From: Deinococcus gobiensis I-0
GTDB lineage: Bacteria; Deinococcota; Deinococci; Deinococcales; Deinococcaceae
Assembly: GCF_000252445.1 (NCBI RefSeq)
Contig: NC_017771.1
Coordinates: 1 to 64,000, forward strand
DNA length: 64,000 nt
Reading direction: 5' to 3'
A program made the position numbers and the translations under genes. The notes under the pieces were generated by a model. It saw only the letters and a list, made by a program, of their open reading frames with translations, had not been told where the DNA came from and did no database searches. Shown one piece after another: positions 19,094 to 27,707 of the stretch. The stretch's first letter is position 1, and each line of letters opens with the position of its first letter.

Positions 19094-20716
19094 CTTCTCG
19101 AACCAGTACATCACGAAGTCCGCGAAGCCCGGCACCCGTCCCGCATAGGCCCCACGTACCCCCTCGGTGTACACATCACCCAGCCGCTGACGCATGCGCG
19201 TATTCCCCAAAAAAGGCGGATTCCCCACGATGAACTCTGCCGCCGGCCACTGCGGCTCCTGACCGGTCGCCGCGTCGAACACGGCATCCATGTGTTGGAT
19301 GCTGCCGTAATTCCGCAGGATGGGTGAGGGCCACTCGTCACTGGGGTGCGCGGCCTTCCACTGGAGGAACGCGATCCACACACTCACAGACGCCAGCTCA
19401 TGCGCGAACGGTTCCACCTCGATCCCACGCAACTGCTCGGGCGTGATCCGGCTGGGGAACAGGACGAAGGGCGCACCGATCTCCCGTGCCAGGCCGATCA
19501 CCTCACTTTCCAGATCCAGCAGGTGTCCGAGGGTGACCACCAGGAAGTTCCCACTGCCACAGGCCGGGTCGAGCACTGTGACGCTCGCCAGCCGCTCATG
19601 GAAGGCTTGGAGGACGGTGGTGGCCTTTGCGACCCGATCCTTCGCCTTGCCCTCCACGATGACGCGCGCTTTCGCCTTCACCGCGGCCCACTCCTCGCGC
19701 AGGGGGTCCAGCACGACCGGCACCGTCACGTCGAGGATGTCCTGCACGGGCGTGTAATGCGCCCCGCGCTTCCCACGCGTGCCCGCGTCCAAGCTGTGCT
19801 CGAACAGGGTTCCGAAGATCGCAGGTTCCACCTTCGACCAGTTCAGCCGGGCAGCTCCCAGGAGGGACTGCGCCTCGGCCGCCGTGAGCTCCAAGGCCAG
19901 ATTGCTGTCGAAGAGGCCCCCATTGAAGTGCCGGACATCCGCACCCCAGAACTCCCCACCGTGCTGCATCGCCCCGAACAGGTCTTCCAGGTACCCGCGC
20001 GATCGGTCGGGGTGCTCGGCACTGCGTTTCAGGACGCGGCTCAGGGGCGTGTCGTCGAGCAGACCGACATCCTCGGCGAACATGGCGAAGACCAGGCGCA
20101 TGAGGAAGTGCGAGACCTCCAGCTGCCCCAGGCCGCGCTGCACCATGGACTGCGCGACCTCGCCGACACGCGCGGTCGCCTGCGTGGTCATCTCCTGGCG
20201 CTGCCGGGCCGGGTTCAGCCGCTCCGGGGCGTGGAAGGCGGCCTGGAGGACCTGGAGGGCGGTCAGGTCGGTCGCTTCCAGTGTGCGACCCTGCTCGAGG
20301 TCGTCGAGCGTGATGCGGTACATGCGCGGCGCGGTCGCGGTGAAGACGGTGTGGACACGGATCTCCACGAAGTCTGTGACGATCATCAGGGGCGGGCTGC
20401 CCAGCTCGTAGGCGTACAGCGTGGCCTGCGCGAGGGCCGCCCCAAGGGTCTTCGCGCGGGCGTCCGCGGTCTTCTGTGCGCGCTTGGCCTCCCAGATGAA
20501 GTGCCCAGGCAGATACACGTCGGCCTTCCCGAAGTCCTTGGAGCCGACCTTGCTCACCCCCGCTTGATAGGTCAGCCCGGTAGGCGCCCCCGCTTGCCCG
20601 GGCACAGGACCACCCACGAGGCTGGCGACATCGGCGTAGTGCTCCTGGTAGGCCTGTTCCTCAGTAACCGTATGAGCACGCGCGCGCCACTTGGCCACAA
20701 ATTCTTGGGGATGCAT
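19010..20716 (-). pseudogene. MmeI-like type IIL restriction-methyltransferase, interrupted
   Basis: The start chosen is ATG 20716 (MHPQEFVAKW). An N-terminal nuclease domain shows DVYLPGHFIWEAK with Asp and E-x-K. The methyltransferase domain has DPACGSGNF near residue 382 and the catalytic NPPF near residue 497. The normal protein exceeds 900 aa and carries a C-terminal target-recognition domain. Here the family-like sequence stops at YWFEK (19094) and the frame enters the transposon end, stopping at 19010. Without its recognition domain it should have no restriction or methylation activity. Confidence 0.85.
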
Positions 20717-20835
20717 CGCCGTGCAGTATGCCGTGCAGCGTGGAATGGCATTGACTGATCTCGTGCGAACCCCGAGCTGCGGTCGTTGCCCACACCGCAG
20801 AGAGAGGTGCATCCAGTCACGCAGCTCACGCGAGT

Positions 20836-21156
20836 TCAGTCGACAGGACGGTCCTCCCTGGCCTTGCAGCTCAGGGAACGGACCTGGCCGGTAGGGGAGC
20901 GCCAGCCTGCGATCACATCCCACTGGGTGACGTCCCCGTCGGTGAGGGCGGTGAAGCCGGGGCCCATCTCGGATTCGACGAGTGCTCCTGCCTGGCCCAG
21001 GTGTTGGGCACAGGCCTGGGTGACCTGTTGAACCCGGGTAGGGGAGATGTGGTAGACCTCAGGGCTGCTCTGGCGGTGTTGGGCGGCCACCTGGGCACTC
21101 CAGAGGCCCAGGGCCAGGAGTGGCAATACGATCAGCAGGATCCAGGTCGGACGCAT
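20836..21156 (-). CDS. Small exported or membrane-anchored protein, unknown
   Basis: From ATG 21156 the 106-aa product begins MRPTW and has a 20-residue hydrophobic segment (about 5-24) ending in SAQVAAQ, a signal peptide or single anchor. The remainder is small and polar with two Cys. No recognised domain. It is divergent from the PRTRC cassette. Confidence 0.55.
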   Translation of the reverse strand: MRPTWILLIVLPLLALGLWSAQVAAQHRQSSPEVYHISPTRVQQVTQACAQHLGQAGALVESEMGPGFTALTDGDVTQWDVIAGWRSPTGQVRSLSCKAREDRPVD

Positions 21157-21337
21157 ACGCCAACGTAGCGAATATGCATGCGCACCATGTGTCGAGATGG
21201 GCGCCCCCACCACTGGCCTGCAATGACATGCAGGACGGGCGGCAGCCATGGACCTGCTGTCTTCTGGTCCGAACCCTCCCCGCCCGCTGGGCGGGAGCAA
21301 GGGCGGTACTTCAAGGCTTCACCACAGGAGACTGCCC

Positions 21338-22531
21338 ATGACCAACACTGCCACCCCACTCGACGACCTCTTCGCCGTCCGCTCGCTCGCCGTTGTCCAT
21401 AACGACCTGATGCGCGTCATGGCCGACCTGCGAGCACAGGATTCGCCCCACCGCGAGGAGGCGCGCAATCTGTTCAAGGAGAACCAGAAGGCCAAGACGG
21501 ACGTCGACGCGGCCGAGGCCCTGCTGCAACAGATCCGGAATCTGGGCCAGCCTGCCCCGACCAACCTCACCCTGCCCGCCCAGGACCCGCAGGCGGTCGC
21601 CCCCAGTGCGGATCGGGTGGAGGTCGAACCCACGCCCCCCGTCCAGCAGAGCGCACCGGTGGAGCCCCTCCAGGACCTTCCTGATACGCCTGTGCCTGAC
21701 CCTCTGCCGAGCGAGCCTGCGGTCGAGGATGAGGCGAGTCTGGACGAGCCTTCGGACATCCCGGAGGAGGCCCAGCAGGAAGACGCCGACGCCGCCGAGG
21801 CAGGCGCGGAGGACACCCCGGACGAGGACCCGGGTGAGGACGAGCCGGCGCAACCTGAGGCGGCACAGGCGCCCACGCCCCCCCTGCCCGCCGCGACGAT
21901 CGAATGGCCCGACGGCACACTCGGCGAAGGCCTGTTCAGCCAGCTGGCCGCCACCCTCGGGCCGGGGGAGAGCCTAGGCCTGGTCCTGGCCCGCTCCAAG
22001 GGAAAGGCGCAGCTCCTCGTGACCGTGCAACCTGTCCCCCTCACCGGCGAACCGGACGCGACCGCTGTACCGCTCCAAATCAATGGCACCCCTGCCACCC
22101 TGGATACGGAGCTGGTCGGGCACATGACCGCCTTCCGCGCGGCCCGGGCCGTCGCCCGCGAAACGACCGATTACCTCGCGCAGATCAAGGCCGCCTCCGA
22201 GCAGGCGAAGAAGGCCGCCGACGACGCCCGCAAGAAGGCCAGCAAACCCGCCACCTCGGCGACTCCGGCGGCGGCGAAGCGGCCTGCATCGGACGGCAGC
22301 CTGAAGCTGGAAGTCGCGCCGGCCGACGCCATGATCGTGCTCACCGACAGCGCGGGAAAAACCCACCCCGTCAAGCACGGCAAGGACGCCCAGCTGCCGG
22401 TGGGGGAGTACACCGTCATCGTCGAGGCCGATGGGTACGCACGGCACGAGGAGAAGATCACCATCCGCTCCAATTACCAGACCAAGAAGGGCGTGGTGCT
22501 CCTCAAGGCCTCGGCCGACCGCCTGCTCTGA
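21338..22531 (+). CDS. PRTRC system protein E
   Basis: PRTRC is a conserved cassette of unknown function found mostly on plasmids and large mobile elements. The 397-aa product starts at ATG 21338 after AGGAG. It has a helical N-terminus (about 1-65), then a long acidic Pro/Glu/Asp-rich linker (about 70-185), a compact middle domain and a short coiled Ala/Lys-rich stretch. The C-terminus is PEGA-like (SLKLEVAPADAMIVLTD). Assignment rests on this architecture and on neighbours C, F, B and ThiF. It is followed by an intrinsic terminator, so it may be its own transcript. Confidence 0.7.
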   Translation: MTNTATPLDDLFAVRSLAVVHNDLMRVMADLRAQDSPHREEARNLFKENQKAKTDVDAAEALLQQIRNLGQPAPTNLTLPAQDPQAVAPSADRVEVEPTPPVQQSAPVEPLQDLPDTPVPDPLPSEPAVEDEASLDEPSDIPEEAQQEDADAAEAGAEDTPDEDPGEDEPAQPEAAQAPTPPLPAATIEWPDGTLGEGLFSQLAATLGPGESLGLVLARSKGKAQLLVTVQPVPLTGEPDATAVPLQINGTPATLDTELVGHMTAFRAARAVARETTDYLAQIKAASEQAKKAADDARKKASKPATSATPAAAKRPASDGSLKLEVAPADAMIVLTDSAGKTHPVKHGKDAQLPVGEYTVIVEADGYARHEEKITIRSNYQTKKGVVLLKASADRLL

Positions 22532-22548
22532 CTCCATCACCCTCCCCA

Positions 22549-22587
22549 GGAGAGCGCCCGGTTCCGACCGACGCTCTCCTTTTTTTA
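22549..22587 (+). terminator. Intrinsic terminator after PRTRC E
   Basis: GGAGAGCG (22549-22556) pairs with CGCTCTCC (22572-22579), followed directly by eight T. It is a strong rho-independent terminator on the plus strand. Confidence 0.85.
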
Positions 22588-22607
22588 TCTCACCCCCAGG
22601 AGGACCT

Positions 22608-23165
22608 ATGCCGTTTCTCGTCGTCTCTGCCACCACTCCCGATACACCGCAGGCCTGGAGCAACCATCTTGACTACCCCGAAGCACTCGCCCGGTACCGC
22701 GAGCAGGAACGCGACCTGGTGGCGTCCGGTTTCGTCCTGCTCGCTGACTGTCCCATGTACATCTCCGACGTCGAGACCTACGCCCAGATGCTCACTCCGG
22801 ACCACATCCTCGTCCTGCGCAGCGTCATCGGGGAAACCTATGCTCAGCCCTACCTCCGGCACGTCGAGATTCACGGCCCCCTCGATCAAGCCGGATTTGC
22901 TCAACTCAATCGCCAGAAATACCTCCTGCTGGCCCTCCTGAGCGGGAAGACGCTCGCGCCAGCAGACCTGGAAGCCCTTGGAGGTCTGGTCTCTCTGGTC
23001 GAGACCCTGCAAGACCGGGCTCATGACGAGGGTGTCCCCCAAGGGATCGTCTGGCCCAACGTGCCCTTTGGCCAGGCTGCCGACGAGGAAGTCAAGTTGT
23101 GGGCCGAGCAACCTGACGTTGCCCGAGCACTTGTGGGGCAGGGATACGCTGAACAACTCACCTAA
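22608..23165 (+). CDS. Unknown protein within the PRTRC cassette
   Basis: 185 aa from ATG 22608 with AGGAGG nine bases upstream, just after the terminator, so it needs its own promoter or read-through. Soluble and acidic, with no membrane segment. I do not recognise a family. Its place between E and C suggests a plasmid-specific accessory to the cassette. Confidence 0.65.
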   Translation: MPFLVVSATTPDTPQAWSNHLDYPEALARYREQERDLVASGFVLLADCPMYISDVETYAQMLTPDHILVLRSVIGETYAQPYLRHVEIHGPLDQAGFAQLNRQKYLLLALLSGKTLAPADLEALGGLVSLVETLQDRAHDEGVPQGIVWPNVPFGQAADEEVKLWAEQPDVARALVGQGYAEQLT

Positions 23166-23211
23166 AACGCGCCTCTCCCTCCCCCGGCTCACGCCGGGGA
23201 TATTTGCCAGT

Positions 23212-23433
23212 ATGACGAAGCCCAGCGAGATCACCGTGACCGAAGTCCAGCGCAAATTCATCTACGAAGGCCGCGAACTGGCTGACTTCAACCCTGAATT
23301 GGGGGCCGAAGACATCAAGAAGATGCACGCCATGACCATCCCCGAACTCGCCTCCGCCGTGGTCGAAGGCCCGGAACTCAAGGACGGTGCCCATGTCTAC
23401 ACCTTCAAAAAGCGCCTCGGCACGAAAGGCTAA
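23212..23433 (+). CDS. PRTRC system protein C
   Basis: A 73-aa protein starting at ATG 23212. Its sequence has the small ubiquitin-like layout of PRTRC C: RKFIYEGRELADFNPELGAE, then MTIPELASAVVEGPEL and a terminal YTFKKRLGTKG. In the cassette it accompanies an E1/ThiF-like protein, and the fold would fit a carrier or partner of ThiF. That relation is inference, and the C-terminus lacks the double-Gly tail of classical sulfur or ubiquitin carriers. Confidence 0.82.
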   Translation: MTKPSEITVTEVQRKFIYEGRELADFNPELGAEDIKKMHAMTIPELASAVVEGPELKDGAHVYTFKKRLGTKG

Positions 23434-23445
23434 GGCGGCCCCCCC

Positions 23446-24702
23446 ATGCAGCCCCACAAGCGTGGCCGAGTGGCTCCGGAGCAAGGCAGCCATCCTGGAC
23501 GACCTGCCCGAGCTCCCGCCGGATCCCGGCGGCCGGCAAGACCCCCTCATCCGGGCACTGAGCCAGCTGCCGCGCGATCCCTCCCCCTTACCCCTGGAGC
23601 CCAGCGATCTGCCCCTGCTCCTCTGAGCCTCGCCGCCCTGGGTGCGGGCGGCCTGGTCCTCCAGGGCGTCCCCTCCACCCTGACGCGGGGCGCACAGGAG
23701 GCTCAAGCCGATCTGGAGGTGCTCTCCCTCCTCATCGAGGAAGGCCTCCTTCCCCTGTTGCCCCCAAAGCAACGGGAATCACTCCCGCTCTACCTCCAGC
23801 GCCTGGCCAAGACACCCCTGCCCTACGAGAACCACGAGTTCCACCTGCAACTCCAGTCCTGCTCCCCGTCGACCGCGTATGACGAGAGTGTCGATCCACG
23901 CGGCCCAGGCGAGTTGCAGATCACCCTCCGCGCGGAACTGCAAGCGGTCGCCTACAGCTGCACGGCTGCCCGGCGCAACCTCGGCCGCATTCATCCCCGG
24001 CTGTTCGGCAGTCTGCTCGTGCACCTGCGCAACATCACCAGCTGCACCTGGCCGGTCATCACCGCCAGCGACGCGCTGGAGATCGCCGAGATGTTCCGGT
24101 ACGAGGACTGCCCGAAGACCTTCTGGAAAGGTATCCACGAAGAAGCCCGCAAGAAACTCGGCCGCCGCCCCACCCGTGCGGAACTGCACGAACACCTCGA
24201 TCACAACGCCCCACGCGACCTGTACCGCGCGATCGGCATCGACGAGGTCCTGCCGGCGCTCAAGCCCAAACTCTGCTTCAGCCTCGCGGAGATTCGCCGC
24301 CGCTGTGAGGGGCATCCTGAAGCCCTCGTCCCTCATGTCCTCTCCATCGTGGACGATCTCGAACGCCTGCAGGTCCTCAACACCCGGATCAAGGCCCTGG
24401 AAACGCCTCTGGAACAGGACACGCTCTATGCCCTGGGAGAGATGCGGCGTTCCCCCATCCTGCTCCTGTCGGGGCAGCAGCGCTCCATCACCGCCGTAGA
24501 AAATGGCCGCTCCCTCCACGAGGTGCAGGAACTCTTCGAAGAGGAATGGCAGTGTGTGGCGCAGGGCGAGGGCTACTGCCCCAACTTCGTGGTGCGACTC
24601 CTGACCCGGAAAGACGTCCAACGCGCCAACGAACTCCTCCCCCTCTACGCGCAGAGCCTGGAGCTCACCCGGCACCTCGCCGAACAACTCATCGACGACT
24701 AG
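23446..24702 (+). CDS. PRTRC system protein F, frameshift near 5' end suspected
   Basis: The frame from ATG 23446 yields 418 aa. From about residue 60 onward it is a good PRTRC F-like protein (LTRGAQEAQADLEVLS to the QLIDD end). The first 60 residues are Arg/Pro/Gly-rich and not protein-like. In the frame beginning at GTG 23462, by contrast, VAEWLRSKAAILDDLPELPP looks native and ends at 23626, where the other frame takes over. A single-base change near 23,625 would explain this. Function unknown. A hairpin follows the gene. Confidence 0.65.
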   Translation: MQPHKRGRVAPEQGSHPGRPARAPAGSRRPARPPHPGTEPAAARSLPLTPGAQRSAPAPLSLAALGAGGLVLQGVPSTLTRGAQEAQADLEVLSLLIEEGLLPLLPPKQRESLPLYLQRLAKTPLPYENHEFHLQLQSCSPSTAYDESVDPRGPGELQITLRAELQAVAYSCTAARRNLGRIHPRLFGSLLVHLRNITSCTWPVITASDALEIAEMFRYEDCPKTFWKGIHEEARKKLGRRPTRAELHEHLDHNAPRDLYRAIGIDEVLPALKPKLCFSLAEIRRRCEGHPEALVPHVLSIVDDLERLQVLNTRIKALETPLEQDTLYALGEMRRSPILLLSGQQRSITAVENGRSLHEVQELFEEEWQCVAQGEGYCPNFVVRLLTRKDVQRANELLPLYAQSLELTRHLAEQLIDD

Positions 24703-24747
24703 GGCGGTTCCGCTGGGCCACACGGCCTGGACGGACCGCCCTCTTCT
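24701..24747 (+). terminator. Terminator-like hairpin after PRTRC F
   Basis: AGGGCGGT (24701-24708) pairs with ACCGCCCT (24735-24742), with an internal GGCC pair and a short pyrimidine tail CTTCT. The U-tract is weak. Confidence 0.5.
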
Positions 24748-24800
24748 GCTGTGCCACTTGTCCCTTCCCGAGTCCCTCATGGTTCTTCAGGAGTTTCCCC

Positions 24801-25286
24801 ATGTCCACCTGGCAAGGCCATTTCCGCACCAACTACATTCGCGTCCGTGACGAGACCGCCTTCCGCGCCTGGGTCGACACCCTGATCGTCGAGGGGGAGA
24901 TTCACGTCTTCGAGGGCGGCACCTCCAAGCTCGCCGGGCTCCTCAGCCTGGGCGCCCACACCGCGATTCCGCGTGACCGGCAGCTCTCCTCCGCAGAAAT
25001 CCACGCGTGGAATGTCGCCCACCCTGACCAGCCTCCCCTGGACCCGGATGACGAGCTCCACCTGACCGCCATCCACGAGGAAGGCCTCGACTTCACGGCC
25101 GAACTCGCGGCCCACCTTGTGGAAGGCCAGATCGCGGTCGTGCAGGAGGTCGGTGGGGAGCGCCTGCAGTACCTCACGGGCTTCGGCTATGCCTTCGATC
25201 ACCAGGGCACCGTCCTGACCCGCAGTGATATCGACGATGCCCTGAATCTGCCCGGTGGACACCGCACCACGACACCGACGTACTGA
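24801..25286 (+). CDS. Unknown protein within the PRTRC cassette
   Basis: 161 aa from ATG 24801 with CAGGAG upstream. It is acidic and soluble, starting MSTWQGHFRTNYIRV. Because it lies between F and B it might be a divergent PRTRC A, but it is shorter than that family and I see no diagnostic motif, so I leave it unnamed. Confidence 0.6.
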   Translation: MSTWQGHFRTNYIRVRDETAFRAWVDTLIVEGEIHVFEGGTSKLAGLLSLGAHTAIPRDRQLSSAEIHAWNVAHPDQPPLDPDDELHLTAIHEEGLDFTAELAAHLVEGQIAVVQEVGGERLQYLTGFGYAFDHQGTVLTRSDIDDALNLPGGHRTTTPTY

Positions 25287-25330
25287 CCCAGGCGCTTCCC
25301 TCCCCGCTGACGCGGGAGACGCCAGGGCAT

Positions 25331-26029
25331 ATGGACGTCCACATCGCCGACTTCAACAGCGTGATCGCCCGCTACGCTCTCATCGTCTACACCGACCCCC
25401 TGGGCCAATCGGGCTGCATCATGCAGCACGCCCTGAGCATCCACGACGGTCAGCCTGCCCTGGCCGAAGGCATCCCCGTCACCGGCGCCGTCATCAAGAA
25501 CCTGATGCAACTCAACGCCGTCAAGTCCCTGCAGTTCCTCCCGACCCACCTGGTGGCCCTCGGGGTGAACTCGATGGCCTGGGTAGAGGAACGCACCACC
25601 CGGCCGCTGCTCTTCGGCGGCGCTCTGGACAAGGCCGTGGCCGCCCTCGACGGCCGCCCTCTGCCGCAACCCCGGCTGCTGTTCGTGGTGAAGCAGGGCA
25701 GATTCTCGGTGTACGCCCTGCGCGGACAGGAGCGTCCCACCGCCGAGACCAAACTGGCGTTTGCGCCGTACTACAACATCTTTTCCAGTCACGAAATCTG
25801 CACGGGGAGCATGAGGAAACCGGCGCAGATGCAGCCGGGCGATATCCCCGCCTGGATGGAAAGCTTCTTCTACAGCAACTTCGTCAAGCCCGCCGACAGC
25901 AACAAGCGCTGGGCCTTCAGCGGCACCTACCGGGAGCTCTGGGACGCGGCCAGCGCCGCCGGCGAATTCAAAGACGAGTGGCTCGTCGACACGAACCTCA
26001 CGCTCGGGCAAGTCATCGGAGGGAACTGA
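25331..26029 (+). CDS. PRTRC system protein B
   Basis: 232 aa. Matches PRTRC B in length, in its central LAFAPYYNIFSSHEICTGS segment and in the downstream ESFFYSNFVKP. It is placed immediately before ThiF, with one base between stop and start, so the two are probably translated together. No enzymatic motif is visible; molecular function is unknown. Confidence 0.82.
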   Translation: MDVHIADFNSVIARYALIVYTDPLGQSGCIMQHALSIHDGQPALAEGIPVTGAVIKNLMQLNAVKSLQFLPTHLVALGVNSMAWVEERTTRPLLFGGALDKAVAALDGRPLPQPRLLFVVKQGRFSVYALRGQERPTAETKLAFAPYYNIFSSHEICTGSMRKPAQMQPGDIPAWMESFFYSNFVKPADSNKRWAFSGTYRELWDAASAAGEFKDEWLVDTNLTLGQVIGGN

Positions 26030-26030
26030 C

Positions 26031-27056
26031 ATGCACCACCTGCAACGCAGCATCCGCGAGCTCCTGACGGACAACAAGCCCCTCAAGGTCGCCGTCGTCG
26101 GCGTGGGCGGCACCGGCAGTGAGGTCCTTATCGGCCTGGTCCGCCTCCATGACGCCCTCGTGGCCCTGGGGTACGCGGGCGGCCTGCAGGTCACGGCCTT
26201 CGACCCGGACACGGTCAGTCCCTCCAACCTCGTGCGTCAGCGGTACTTCGCCACTGACCTGGGCCGCAACAAAGCCGAGGTGCTCATCGGGCGGATCAAC
26301 CTCAGTTGCGGGATGGTGTGGCGCTCGTGCTCACAGAAGTTCAACTCGGACCGGGCCCGGAAGAACTGGGACATCGTGATCAGCTGCGTCGACACGCGCA
26401 AGTCCCGCAAGGAGCTGCATCAGGCGGCCTTCTCCAAGGGGCTCTACACGTGGCGGTACTGGCTGGACTGCGGGAACGACCTGAGCAACGGCCAGGTGAT
26501 CCTGGGCACGCCCGGCAGTACGGCGCGTGATTCCTTGCCCTGCGCGACCCAACTGCACCCGGAGCTGATGGACCTCAGCCTGCCCGAGGACGACACGCCG
26601 AGTTGCAGTGCGGTGGAAGCCCTGAGCCGCCAGGACCTGTATGTGGGAAAGGAGGCGAGCCTGCACGCCCTGAACCTGCTGTGGCAGTTGCTGCGGGACA
26701 AGACGTTGACGGATCACGCACGGTACTTCGACCAGCGGCAGGGGACGTTGGGGGTGCGGCGGTGTATACCTAGACCCCGGATAAGCCGGCGGCGACTTGA
26801 CAGCCCACCAGAACCGTCGGTGATCTCCACCGTACCGGAAGCCTCGGCACCGACGCCGATCACCCCCCATACACCCATTCTGGATGCCGTGTTAGGCGTG
26901 CACCTGGGCACGCAACTGGATACCCCCCTACTCCGGGAGGCCTTGACGGCACTCCTGAGCGACCTCACGCCAGAACTGCTTGCTCAGGCCCAGGCGGAAG
27001 GACAGACGCAGCTCAGGCCGACACCCCTCGGCGACGAAATTGCGGTCTATCACTAG
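26031..27056 (+). CDS. PRTRC system ThiF/E1-like protein
   Basis: 341 aa. The Rossmann nucleotide-binding loop VAVVGVGGTGSEV lies at residues ~20-32. It is followed by the E1-type arginine/aspartate region FDPDTVSPSNLVRQRYF and VISCVDTRKSR, as in adenylating ThiF/MoeB/E1 proteins. These bind ATP and adenylate a small carrier protein's C-terminus. Residues beyond ~250 form a variable tail. Coupling to PRTRC B suggests a complex. An active-site Cys is not obvious, so adenylation without thioester transfer is possible. Confidence 0.87.
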   Translation: MHHLQRSIRELLTDNKPLKVAVVGVGGTGSEVLIGLVRLHDALVALGYAGGLQVTAFDPDTVSPSNLVRQRYFATDLGRNKAEVLIGRINLSCGMVWRSCSQKFNSDRARKNWDIVISCVDTRKSRKELHQAAFSKGLYTWRYWLDCGNDLSNGQVILGTPGSTARDSLPCATQLHPELMDLSLPEDDTPSCSAVEALSRQDLYVGKEASLHALNLLWQLLRDKTLTDHARYFDQRQGTLGVRRCIPRPRISRRRLDSPPEPSVISTVPEASAPTPITPHTPILDAVLGVHLGTQLDTPLLREALTALLSDLTPELLAQAQAEGQTQLRPTPLGDEIAVYH

Positions 27057-27175
27057 CCAGTCCAGTTTGAGAGCAGCCTTTATATCCCCTTGCTTGTCTA
27101 GACTACAGGCAGGGGGAAACCTTTAGCCAAATCTGTATTCAGCAGAACGTGACTCAAGATTTCCACTTTTGCCCG

Positions 27176-27481
27176 GTGTTTCTTTGTGGAGAATCACTTC
27201 GCCTCCCGTGTTTCTTTGTGGAAAATTGGGGGTGCGTCCAGTGTTAGTTTGTGGAATTCCACCTTGATCATCCAGTGTTAGTTTGTGGAAAGTAGTTAAA
27301 TAACATAATTGCCTAAGAATTTTTAAGGTAGTGGCCCGTGTTTCTTTGTGGAGAACTCCCCCGCCTCTCGTGTTTCTTTGTGGAGAATCTCCCCCCATCT
27401 CGTGTTTCTTTGTGGAAAATCCCCGCAAGAACCCGTGTTTCTTTGTGGAGAACGAGTCCGTTTCCCGTGTTTCTTTGTGGG
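27176..27481 (+). repeat. Iteron array of the plasmid origin (nine copies)
   Basis: GTGTTTCTTTGTGGA, or the variant GTGTTAGTTTGTGGA, starts at 27176, 27208, 27241, 27275, 27338, 27370, 27402, 27435 and 27467. Spacing is 32-34 bp, about three helical turns, except for one 63-bp gap. All copies have the same orientation, toward the initiator gene. Directly repeated phased iterons upstream of a rep gene mark the binding sites for the initiator and often handle copy-number control. Confidence 0.92.
27289..27337. other. AT-rich gap in the iterons: probable DNA-unwinding element
   Basis: The 63-bp spacing between iterons four and five holds a strongly AT-rich stretch (AAAGTAGTTAAATAACAT and ATTTTTAAGG) within a GC-rich plasmid. 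This is where origin melting would be expected. A second AT-rich patch lies at 27535-27556, just before the initiator's promoter. Confidence 0.6.
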
Positions 27482-27637
27482 GAAAAACAGAAAAATACCG
27501 TCTGGGACAGCATTCCCTTTCTCCCTTGTTGTTGCAACATATTTTTAGTTTTTAGGGCCAACGGCCTATGAACAACACACAGGAGGTCCAACCGTCGTCT
27601 GTCCACCAGACTTCCGAACTGTCCGCAACGGCCGTGC

Positions 27638-27665
27638 CAACCAGAACCCACCACACCATGCAGGA
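27638..27665 (+). promoter_or_regulatory. 28-nt promoter-like element upstream of repA (site A)
   Basis: CAACCAGAAC at 27638, then CACCAT at 27654-27659 in the -10 position, then an ATG exactly 28 nt after the element's first base (27666). That ATG opens a 13-codon ORF that overlaps the repA start at 27686. The same layout recurs at five other sites in the window. Confidence 0.6.
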
Positions 27666-27707
27666 ATGCCCCTTACACTCACTCCATGGCCCAGGAGAAC
27701 GTCGTGA
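27666..27707 (+). CDS. Possible leaderless 13-codon upstream ORF overlapping repA
   Basis: ATG 27666 sits at the predicted transcription start of site A, and its frame stops at 27707, past the repA ATG at 27686. If translated, it could couple or limit initiator synthesis. No protein evidence is possible at this size. Confidence 0.25.
   Translation: MPLTLTPWPRRTS

Noticed and set aside
26805..26832. CCACCAGAAC resembling the 28-nt promoter element
   Set aside because: It lies within the ThiF coding frame, the -10 position reads TGATCT and no start codon is at offset 28.
27176..27481. Direct repeats considered as a CRISPR array
   Set aside because: Repeats are 15-16 bp, spacers are similar in length and AT-rich, there are no cas genes, and the position beside repA fits iterons.
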